This document shows, in pieces, positions 16,037 to 23,555 of a DNA stretch of 64,000 bases. Below the pieces are notes generated by a model, which saw nothing but the letters and a program-made list of their open reading frames with translations, searched no databases and was not told the origin of the DNA. The position numbers and the translations under genes are program-made. The stretch's first letter is position 1. Every line of letters begins with the position of its first letter. The stretch comes from an uncultured Oscillospiraceae bacterium (GTDB taxonomy: Bacteria > Bacillota > Clostridia > Oscillospirales > Acutalibacteraceae), in contig URCA01000014.1 of NCBI GenBank assembly GCA_900546265.1, forward strand, positions 1 through 64,000. The letters are read 5' to 3'.

Positions 16037-17674
16037 TCAATCGTTGGGGATGAGGAGCATGGACAAGGAGAGTTTCTCCTCCGGAGACGGGAGGCGCAGG
16101 AGGCCGCGGTTCACCAGCTCCTTCATACAGTGGAGCAGGAACCAGCCGTCGGCATAAAAGATATATTGCAGGCGGAAACCCTGCATCCGGCGCAGATGGC
16201 CGGGGGTGGCGGCCAGCACCGCCTGGACGTAGGGGGCTTTTAGCTCGTCCAGGGCGGCCCGGTACTCATCCTTAAGACGCTCCCCGATAGCCAGCAGGGC
16301 ATCTCGGGCGGCCGCGTCCCGGATGCAAACCACCCGCAGGGAGGCGGTGAAAAGCTTATCGGGGTCGCCGGCGGTTTGCAGATAGCCCCGTTCGACCAGG
16401 CGGGCGTATTCGTCGGGGGACAGCGGTTCGTCCCGGAAAAAGCGTTCCAGCAGGGAGAGATCCTGCCGGACGACCTGCTGGTATCCGTCGTTCACCCGGG
16501 CGGCCGACCACTCCGAATCCACCTGCCACAGCGTCCAGTGTTCAGAGGCGTTCCAGCAGGGGCCGCAGAAGCGGGTCATCTCCTCGAAATAGAGCGGCGG
16601 CGGCACGTCGGGATCCAGCACCGACGCATAGCAGATATTCTGTCCGCCGTCGGGGCGGAGCGTCGCCGCCTCCTCGAAGGAAATCGGGTGCTTTCTCCCC
16701 TTTTCCCCGCTGAGAGCGGCGATGTAGGGGATCAGTGCCCAGAGAAGGAAATTTTCGTCTGGGTGGCCGGGACAGAGGACGCCGTGCACCCCGTCGAGCA
16801 GGCCGCTGCCCGTCAGCGCCTCTTGTAGCGCGGGGGCGAACAGGGCGGCGGCCTTTTGATACATCTCGCTTTGCAGGCGGGTCAGCTCGGCGGTGGGCTC
16901 GTCGAGCAGGATGTTGAGGCGGTAGGCGTTCCCCTGCCGCAGGAGGAAGCCGTATTCCGCGAGATACGCGGCCTCGCTTTCCACGTACACCGGGGACACT
17001 CCCAGGGCGTCGCCAAGCTGGTTGACGGTTTTGTCCCCCCGCAGCAGGGCGTAGGCGATATTCTGCGCCAGAGCGGATCGGAAAAAGTTCTGGCAGCCGC
17101 CCTTGGTACCCACCGAGCCGTTGGTGCCGCACAGGGCGAAGGTCACGGGATGAAATTTCAGTTCCCCAAGCGGTCTCATACGTTCCAGTCCTTTCTTCAG
17201 TTCTTTTTTGGCTTCAAACAAATGCCATTTGACCGTGCCCAACGGGATCCCCAGCTGGGCGGCGATGGTCTCCTGTCTTTTGTTCTCGAAATAGTAGGCG
17301 ACGACGACGCGGCGCTGGATATCGGAGAGATAGGCGATGGCCCGGTGGAGGGCCTTTTCCTCCTCCGCTTGCAAGAGAGGGGCGCAGGCGTCCCGTCCGG
17401 CGGGGAGGGTTTCCAGCAAATCGTCCAGGGGCAGGCCCACGCCGGCCCGCTGTCGGCCCCGGTAATAATTGGCCAAAGCGTGGCGGGCCACGGTCCAGAC
17501 AAAAGCGTCCGTCGAGGCGATATCGTCCCGGGACGACAGTGACCGGTAGAGCTTCAGGCAGATTTCCTGCGCGAGATCCTCCGCGTCCTGCGGAGAGGCG
17601 CAGCGGCGCAGGGCGAAGCCGTAAACCGGCTTCATGTAGCCTTCGATTATCTGGGCGGCGGTTTGTCTGTCCAT
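16037..17674 (-). CDS. ECF-type sigma factor with long C-terminal winged-helix extension
   Basis: 545 residues. Residues about 1-75 match sigma region 2 (YGFALRRCASPQDAEDLAQE) and 110-168 match region 4 (RRVVVAYYFENKRQETIAAQ, then LGIPLGTVKWHLFEAKKELK). A normal ECF factor would stop near 170. Here about 375 more residues follow: a winged-helix-like part (LLRGDKTVNQLGDALGVSPVYVESEAAYLAEYGFLLRQ) and a large Trp/Tyr-rich domain of unknown fold. No anti-sigma gene is adjacent, so the extension may itself sense a signal. AAGGAG stands nine bases before the ATG, and an ECF-like promoter lies upstream. A fragment of a second copy of the 3' end lies at 17934-17975. Confidence 0.85.
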   Translation of the reverse strand: MDRQTAAQIIEGYMKPVYGFALRRCASPQDAEDLAQEICLKLYRSLSSRDDIASTDAFVWTVARHALANYYRGRQRAGVGLPLDDLLETLPAGRDACAPLLQAEEEKALHRAIAYLSDIQRRVVVAYYFENKRQETIAAQLGIPLGTVKWHLFEAKKELKKGLERMRPLGELKFHPVTFALCGTNGSVGTKGGCQNFFRSALAQNIAYALLRGDKTVNQLGDALGVSPVYVESEAAYLAEYGFLLRQGNAYRLNILLDEPTAELTRLQSEMYQKAAALFAPALQEALTGSGLLDGVHGVLCPGHPDENFLLWALIPYIAALSGEKGRKHPISFEEAATLRPDGGQNICYASVLDPDVPPPLYFEEMTRFCGPCWNASEHWTLWQVDSEWSAARVNDGYQQVVRQDLSLLERFFRDEPLSPDEYARLVERGYLQTAGDPDKLFTASLRVVCIRDAAARDALLAIGERLKDEYRAALDELKAPYVQAVLAATPGHLRRMQGFRLQYIFYADGWFLLHCMKELVNRGLLRLPSPEEKLSLSMLLIPND

Positions 17675-17708
17675 TGGTTTCGTCTCCTTGAAAGCTTTCG
17701 CCTATATA

Positions 17709-17731
17709 GACACCCGCAGAAAGAAAAGGTT
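17709..17731 (-). promoter_or_regulatory. Possible ECF-type (autoregulatory) promoter of the sigma gene
   Basis: On the minus strand AACC (17731-17728) and GTC (17711-17709) are 16 bases apart, resembling the AAC...CGTC layout of ECF promoters, about 35 bases before the ATG. Short motifs like these occur by chance, so this is tentative. Confidence 0.4.
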
Positions 17732-17891
17732 GGAAAAAGCCGATATTTTTTAATAGTCGAGACCACCCGTAAAACGGAAGGTTTGATAGATCCCTTTGAG
17801 TATACGAAACTTTGCGCCATAGAGCAACACCTTTCCTACTTTTTGACGGCTTGAACAGTCGTCATCATACCAGGAAAGCTTCAGCCTACAG

Positions 17892-17925
17892 AAAAGGGCG
17901 ACCCCGCATTTCGGCGGGGCCGCCC
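17892..17925 (-). terminator. Terminator at the end of the glycan operon
   Basis: Stem GGGCGACCCCGC/GCGGGGCCGCCC (one G-U pair) followed on the minus strand by TTTT. It lies after the sigma-gene fragment and about 85 bases past the FAD oxidoreductase stop, so it may now end the glycan operon transcript. Confidence 0.75.
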
Positions 17926-17933
17926 TGGGAGAG

Positions 17934-17975
17934 TCAATCGTTGGGGACGAGGAGCATAGACAGGGGGATGTGGAA
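17934..17975 (-). pseudogene. Fragment: duplicated 3' end of the sigma-factor gene
   Basis: The minus strand reads FHIPLSMLLVPND and stop, nearly the same as the end of the intact sigma gene (LSLSMLLIPND and stop at 16037). About 43 bases around the stop (16023-16065 and 17920-17962) are almost identical, including the start of the following terminator. Upstream of it the frame is lost within some 15 codons. This is the stub of a second, deleted copy. Confidence 0.7.
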
Positions 17976-18010
17976 CTCACTGTGTATTGACGCGGGACAG
18001 TTTTCCGCTG

Positions 18011-19294
18011 TCAGCCGAATAGGGACACGCCGTTTTTCAGCAGCTTCTCCTGTACAGCCGCAGCCGGCAGCTTCCGGGGGGAAATCCGGCTGGCGGCCGA
18101 CAGAGCAGCCGCTATCCCCGCGGCCTCCCCCACCGCCATGCAGATATTCATCACCCGGTAGGACGAATGGGCCTTATGTGTGCCGGACAGACAGCGGCCC
18201 GCCACCAACAGATTCTCCACGCCTCTTGGCAGTAGGCAACGGTAGGGAATATCGTAGAGCCGTGTATCCCGAGCCGCCTCCAAATCCTCCGCCTGTCCGC
18301 CCCCGGCGGGGTTATGGGTATCAAAGCAGAAATTGGCGTGGTGCACCACCACATCCGGGAAGGTTCTCCCCGCGGAGATATCCGAAGCCGTCAGCGTATA
18401 GTCGCCCTGGATCCGCCGGGTCTCCCGAAAGCCCGGGGCTTCGGCACTGCCTGTCAGGCGGCAGTTCTCGAAGCCTTTGACACGCTTACGCAGGAAATCC
18501 ACCACCTGTTGAATCTGCCCCCGCAGCATCCGATCGGCCCGGGCGATATCCGCCGGGGAGGTACCGTCCACCCGGCAGAGCTGATTGGCGTTGACCAGCC
18601 GCTCATCCGGTGCTTGACCGCCATATAACCGTACGATGGTCACGTCCGGCGGCAGTTCACCGCAGCGGCTGGCCTGCTCGCACAGCTGCAAGTAACTCAC
18701 CCCGTCCAGCATCGTATCGTCCGCCTCATGCGTGCAAACCAGATCGCTGTGCACCCGATCGATGGTAAAGAGAAGGGAGGCCGGCTGAACCAAGCTGTCC
18801 GATGGGCGCCCCATCTGGTAGGGCGCCCCGGCCAGAGCGGCCGCCGTACCGTCGCCGGTGGCGTCCACCGTCGTCCGGCCCGCTACCCGGGCCAACCCGC
18901 GCGGCGTGGAGACCACCAGGCCGCGGACGTTCTCACCCGCTTTCCAGACCTCTGCCACCGGTGTCTGCAAATACAGGATGACCCCGTTGTCCTCCAGCCA
19001 CTGAGACAGGACATATTTTGCCCTCTCCACATCGTGAGGGATACAGGCGCCGCCCGTATCCAGCAGCCGTCCGATTTCCTCCTGCATGGTTCCGGCGGCG
19101 ATCTCTCCCATGCAGGTACGTACATGACCGACCGTCAGGCTGCCGCCCACCGCCCCAAACCGTTCCAAAAGAATGACCCGAGCGCCCTGCCGGGCCGCCG
19201 CCACCGCGGCGCACAGGCCGGCGGGCCCCGCTCCGGCTATCACAACATCACCGCTGTCCAGCAGCGGCAGGCTCTGCACAAATGCCTCTGTCAT
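18011..19294 (-). CDS. FAD-dependent oxidoreductase (FAD_oxidored family)
   Basis: 427 residues. The dinucleotide-binding N-terminus is DVVIAGAGPAGLCAAVAAAR, with ILLERFGAVGGS as second-strand region, and VAGRTTVDATGDGTAAALAG matches the ATG-like conserved segment of the FAD_oxidored family (PF12831). Such proteins recur in sugar-utilisation loci of Firmicutes; their substrates are mostly unknown. The C-terminal LVAGRCLSGTHKAHSSYRVM is family-typical. AAGGAGA lies eight bases before the ATG at 19294. It is the last gene of the long minus-strand glycan operon. Confidence 0.88.
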   Translation of the reverse strand: MTEAFVQSLPLLDSGDVVIAGAGPAGLCAAVAAARQGARVILLERFGAVGGSLTVGHVRTCMGEIAAGTMQEEIGRLLDTGGACIPHDVERAKYVLSQWLEDNGVILYLQTPVAEVWKAGENVRGLVVSTPRGLARVAGRTTVDATGDGTAAALAGAPYQMGRPSDSLVQPASLLFTIDRVHSDLVCTHEADDTMLDGVSYLQLCEQASRCGELPPDVTIVRLYGGQAPDERLVNANQLCRVDGTSPADIARADRMLRGQIQQVVDFLRKRVKGFENCRLTGSAEAPGFRETRRIQGDYTLTASDISAGRTFPDVVVHHANFCFDTHNPAGGGQAEDLEAARDTRLYDIPYRCLLPRGVENLLVAGRCLSGTHKAHSSYRVMNICMAVGEAAGIAAALSAASRISPRKLPAAAVQEKLLKNGVSLFG

Positions 19295-19344
19295 ATACCG
19301 CGTCTCCTTATGACAGCCGGTGTGTTTTGTCATGCCCCGGCTGG

Positions 19345-20310
19345 TTATTCCACGAGGCCGCTGCGTTCCACGCCTTCCATGAACCAGCGCTGGAGCAGGA
19401 AATAGAGGATGAGCAGCGGCAGCACCGAAATAACGGTGCCGGCCATCACCACGCCGGCGTGGTATTTGGTGGCTTCGGCGGAGGCGGTCAAGTCCCCCGT
19501 CGAGCTGGCGGTCAGGCGGGCGAACATATCGGGCAGCACCTGGGGCAGCAGCCATTTTTTCGGGGTGGTGAGGAAAATGGAGGGTTCGTAGTAGTCGTTC
19601 CAGTGCCAGACGATGGACAGCACCAGGCAGACCAGGATGGTGGATCCCGCCGTGGGCAGGGCGATGCGGAAGAAGGTGACGACCGGGCCCGCCCCGTCGA
19701 TATGGGCCGCTTCCTCGATGGATTTTGGAAAGCGGAGGTAATATTGGCGGAACAGGAAGATGAACAGGCCGCCGTTGAGGCCGAAGCCGAAAAAGGCGGG
19801 AACGATGAGGGGCAGGTAGGTATCAAGGATTTTCACGTTCAGCAGCTGTTCCATGGAGGAATAGATGATATACCGGGGGATAATCAGGTTCTGGGCCGGG
19901 ATGATGATGGACAGCACCACGAAGGCGAAAATCCATTTGGTGAACCCGTAGGAATACCGGCCCAGACCGTACCCGATGAAGGCGCAGGCCACCACGTGGC
20001 CCAGGGTGCACAGCAGGGTGACAATGAGGCTGTTCAGGCCGGTGAGGGGCACCTCCAGGGTCTGAAAGGCCAGGGCGTAATTGCCCGGCGACAGCACCTT
20101 CGGGAACCATTTGACCGTGGCGTCCACGATGTCGTTATAGCTCATCAGGGACCGGGAGATCATGAACAGGAACGGATACAGGAACACGAAGCCCAGCACG
20201 ATGAGAAAAAAGTACAGCGCCGCCCTGCCGGCCAGCCACAGGCCGTTCTTGCGCAGGGTGTTTTTCCAGGTTCCCCGGGCGGCGTACGCCTTGAAATCCG
20301 TCCAATTCAT
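19345..20310 (-). CDS. Carbohydrate ABC transporter permease, MalG/LacG type
   Basis: 321 residues with six membrane spans. The EAA loop is visible as EEAAHIDGAGPVVTFFRIALP, which contacts the ATPase. Start at the ATG (20310), five bases after GGAGGG. Together with 20402-21289 it forms one heterodimeric CUT1 permease pair. No ATPase gene is in the locus. Confidence 0.93.
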   Translation of the reverse strand: MNWTDFKAYAARGTWKNTLRKNGLWLAGRAALYFFLIVLGFVFLYPFLFMISRSLMSYNDIVDATVKWFPKVLSPGNYALAFQTLEVPLTGLNSLIVTLLCTLGHVVACAFIGYGLGRYSYGFTKWIFAFVVLSIIIPAQNLIIPRYIIYSSMEQLLNVKILDTYLPLIVPAFFGFGLNGGLFIFLFRQYYLRFPKSIEEAAHIDGAGPVVTFFRIALPTAGSTILVCLVLSIVWHWNDYYEPSIFLTTPKKWLLPQVLPDMFARLTASSTGDLTASAEATKYHAGVVMAGTVISVLPLLILYFLLQRWFMEGVERSGLVE

Positions 20311-20401
20311 AGGGGCCCTCCTTGCAGATGGTGGCATATCCAAGCTCATCCTTTCTCCGCCGTCGGCAAACGGCGCGCACAGACTGAGGAAGCGGGGCGG
20401 T

Positions 20402-21289
20402 TCAGCCCTCCCTGACCCGTTTGGTGGCGGGGTTCAGCAGCAGGAACAGGGCCGCCAGCACCAGGATGACGAACAGAAAGTACAGCCAGCTGACCGCCGA
20501 GGCATATTCGAACTGCGACCATTGGAAGCCCAGCTCGTGGATATAGCCCAGCATCTCGTTGGAGGTATCCAGGAAGCCGGCCACGATGGTGTACACCGCG
20601 CCCAGCAGCAGGGTGGGCGCCATCATGGGCAGGGAGATGAACCAGAAGCATTCCCACTCGGTGGCCGCATCCACCCGGGCCGCCTCGTAAAAGGAGCGGG
20701 GGATCGCCTGCAGGCCGGCGAGGAAGATGATGATCTGCACCCCCGATTTCCACAAAACCAGGGTGACACGGCTGAGAAATTCGAGAATCACCTGGGTGAC
20801 GCCGGGGTTCAAAAAGCGCACCACCTTTTCGGGCAGGAGGATGCCCCGGGCCACCTCCACGGCGTCAGCGTTCATCTGCACGCCCAGCAGCTGCTGCATG
20901 ACGAAGCCGGTGCCCAGGATGACCGGCAGGAAAAAGACGGAGCGGAACAGCCCCTTGCCCCGGATGTCCTTGCTCAGCAGGGTGGCGATGAACAGGGCGA
21001 ACACCACGATGAGGGGGGTGTTGATGAGGGTATCCTTGGCGATGCTGAGCAGCATGGGGAAAAAGCGGGCGTCCTCCATGAAGGCGACCCGGAAATTCTC
21101 GAAGCCCGCGAAGACGACCTTCTGGGTGGCGGGATTTTCGATGACGCCGAAGCTCAGGCGCAGGGAATAAAACAGCGGGTACAAAAAGAATACCGCCGCG
21201 CCCACCAGCCAGGGCGATACGAACAGCAGGCAGGTCAGCACGCCCCGCCGTTGAAAGGACACGCCCCTGCGTCTCGGTTTTTCTCTCAT
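20402..21289 (-). CDS. Carbohydrate ABC transporter permease, MalF/LacF type
   Basis: 295 residues. A basic start (REKPRRRG) is followed by a first span GVLTCLLFVSPWLVGAAVFF and the EAA loop FYEAARVDAATEWECFWFIS. PTLLLGAVYTIVAGFLDTSN lies just after it. It pairs with the downstream permease at 19345-20310. The gap of about 90 bases between them is longer than elsewhere in this operon but shows no terminator. Confidence 0.93.
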   Translation of the reverse strand: MREKPRRRGVSFQRRGVLTCLLFVSPWLVGAAVFFLYPLFYSLRLSFGVIENPATQKVVFAGFENFRVAFMEDARFFPMLLSIAKDTLINTPLIVVFALFIATLLSKDIRGKGLFRSVFFLPVILGTGFVMQQLLGVQMNADAVEVARGILLPEKVVRFLNPGVTQVILEFLSRVTLVLWKSGVQIIIFLAGLQAIPRSFYEAARVDAATEWECFWFISLPMMAPTLLLGAVYTIVAGFLDTSNEMLGYIHELGFQWSQFEYASAVSWLYFLFVILVLAALFLLLNPATKRVREG

Positions 21290-21360
21290 GGCAATCCCCC
21301 ACTCCGCTTATGGTCGTTATTGAATGATGATTGATATAGAGGCGGCGGCCTTTGGTTGCT

Positions 21361-23541
21361 TTATCCGGGCAGTACGCGGTAGCTGCGGGCCGGGACGGGT
21401 TCGCCGGCTATCCGCGCGTCCTCGTCCCCGGCGTTCACCAGGATCCGGGCGCCGCCGCTGTAGGTGCAGACGGCCAGGTTTTCCCCTGTCCGTTCATGGC
21501 CGCACAGCCGCTGGCCCTTCAGGCTTTCCCGCAGGGCCGCCCATTCCTGGAGCACGGCGGCGGCCGAATCCTTCTGGTCGGCGTAGCCGGTGGAAAACAG
21601 GGACTCGGCGGCGGTGTCCGTCAGCTTTTCGCTGCTTTCCCCGCTGAGCAGGAAATAGGGCGCCGCGCCGTATTCGAGCCATTTCAGCTTGGTTTTCTGC
21701 AAATCGGGCGACAGGTTGCCGGCGGTCTCCAGGGCGTAGGGAATGCTGCCGTTGACCACCAGGTAATAGAAGGGCACCGATTCGCCCAGCAGGGCGTAGC
21801 CCGACCCGCCCTCCGGCATTTCGGTGAGGAAATCGGCGTAGGGCAGGGCGTAGGCGTTAGCCCGGGGCAGCAACAGCGGCCCCGCCTGCCCGGCCTTATC
21901 CATCAGCGCCCGCAGGGCCTGGAGGGTCTCCTGCCGGGTCATGGCGCTTCCCCGGTTATAATCCTCATACAGCAGCTCCGCCGCCCCGGTGAGCAGCAGG
22001 CCCTTGCCGGAAAAGGCGTCGAAGCCCGCCAGCCGCTTTTCCAGCAGCCGGTACTGGGTATTGGCGTTGAGGAGAAACGCGCTTTCGTCCTCGTTCACCA
22101 GGGTGACGCCCCGCACGTTGACCACGGCGTCCCGCCGCCGCTTGGCGCCGGTTTTCTCGGTGCCGCCGAAGACGACGGGCAATTGCAGCGCCAGGGTAAC
22201 CCCGTCGGGGGACAGGGCTTGCAGGCCCCGTTTGCCGCCCACGCCCGCGGCGGCGGACAGGCTGCCCGGCGACACGCCGTAGCCCTCCTTCTGCCAGCCC
22301 AGCAGGGAGGCGGTCAGGCCGTTCCCGGCCGCCCGCAGCTCTTCGAGGATCGTCCCGGCCTCCCGGGCGGTGGTCATGGTCTGATAGCTGGCGCCCAGCA
22401 TGCCGCTTTTCGCGGCCCCCATGAGCAGCTCCACATAGGCGCCGCCCTCTGTTTCCGCGCTTTCGGGCAGCAGGCCGGCGGCCAGCAGGTGGCCCCGAAT
22501 CGCCCCGGCCATCCAGGAGTAGCCGGCAGGCTCCCCGCCGCTGAAAAAGAACTTGACAGCGAAGTCGTTGCCCCGGGAGGCCTCCTCCACGTGGAAAACG
22601 TCGAAGCCGGCGTCGTTTTTGGTGGAGGTCACCCGGCGGTAGACCGCGCAGGCGTAGACCCGGTGAAGGGGATAGACATAGCCGCTGGGGGCCAGGGTGA
22701 TGGCAGCGGAGGCGTCCCCCTCGCAGATGACGGCGGCAAAGGCGGCCTCTCCCCGCTTCATGCCGAAGGCGGGGAGCATCAGGTTGGGGATACGCTTGGC
22801 CCGGTTGTCCTCCAGGTCGTCCAGGCTGAGGTTCCGCGGGCCGTAAACGTCCAGGGTCAGCGGGGTGGTGGAGGGCGGGTTCCCCTCCCCGAAGCGGTAG
22901 AGGGCACCCGCGCCGTCGGGATAGAGCACATAGCCCTTGTCCCCCTGCCCCGCCGCGCCGAAGAAGGGCAGCACGTCCAGGTTGACCAGGTGGTACCCCT
23001 CCCCTTCCCGCACGCCCTCCAGCGGGACGCGGCAGAGCATCCCGGAGTCGTCCAGGAAGACCTGCAGGGTCAGGGTCAGCTCATAGGCGGGGAAGGTAAA
23101 GGCCAGCTGCACGCCGCCTTTCAGGCCGCTTTCCTGGACAGTGCAGGCGTCCTTGACGTTATCCACGGTGAGGGTGTTGCCGGTGTTCGTATCGGCAATG
23201 ACGGCGGAAAACAGGGCGCCGAGGGAATCGGTATTCTCCGTTTGCAGCCCCGTCACCGCAGTCTCCCAGCGGGAGGCGGCGGCCTTATCCTCCACGGCGA
23301 AGGCATGCCGGGCGCTGTTGTACAGCAGCCGGGCGGCGGCGGTCTCCCCTACCGTCTGATAGGCGTCGGCGCCGTCGAAGGCGCGGGACTGGGCCTGCGG
23401 GGCGTAGGACGCGCCCCGGTAAGAGGCGAAGGCGGCCGGGTCGTAGGCGGGGGCGCGGTTCAGCCGGTTATCCGCCCAGACCGCGCCGACGCCGAGGGCG
23501 CACACCAGCAGGCCGACGCCGATTTTTTTCCATGTTTTCAT
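21361..23541 (-). CDS. DUF5696-family protein, putative glycosidase-fold
   Basis: 726 residues with one N-terminal membrane/signal segment (KKIGVGLLVCALGVGAVWAD), so exported or membrane-anchored. A beta-rich N-terminal half carries YVLYPDGAGALYRFGEGNPP, and a TIM-barrel-like C-terminal half ends with LKWLEYGAAPYFLLSGESSE, the pattern of DUF5696 proteins. Families of this type sit in sugar-import loci and are thought to be glycoside-hydrolase-like, without a proven activity. GGGAGG stands six bases before the ATG. It follows the NHL-Yip1 gene after 14 bases. Confidence 0.82.
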   Translation of the reverse strand: MKTWKKIGVGLLVCALGVGAVWADNRLNRAPAYDPAAFASYRGASYAPQAQSRAFDGADAYQTVGETAAARLLYNSARHAFAVEDKAAASRWETAVTGLQTENTDSLGALFSAVIADTNTGNTLTVDNVKDACTVQESGLKGGVQLAFTFPAYELTLTLQVFLDDSGMLCRVPLEGVREGEGYHLVNLDVLPFFGAAGQGDKGYVLYPDGAGALYRFGEGNPPSTTPLTLDVYGPRNLSLDDLEDNRAKRIPNLMLPAFGMKRGEAAFAAVICEGDASAAITLAPSGYVYPLHRVYACAVYRRVTSTKNDAGFDVFHVEEASRGNDFAVKFFFSGGEPAGYSWMAGAIRGHLLAAGLLPESAETEGGAYVELLMGAAKSGMLGASYQTMTTAREAGTILEELRAAGNGLTASLLGWQKEGYGVSPGSLSAAAGVGGKRGLQALSPDGVTLALQLPVVFGGTEKTGAKRRRDAVVNVRGVTLVNEDESAFLLNANTQYRLLEKRLAGFDAFSGKGLLLTGAAELLYEDYNRGSAMTRQETLQALRALMDKAGQAGPLLLPRANAYALPYADFLTEMPEGGSGYALLGESVPFYYLVVNGSIPYALETAGNLSPDLQKTKLKWLEYGAAPYFLLSGESSEKLTDTAAESLFSTGYADQKDSAAAVLQEWAALRESLKGQRLCGHERTGENLAVCTYSGGARILVNAGDEDARIAGEPVPARSYRVLPG

Positions 23542-23555
23542 ACGGTTCCTCCCGT

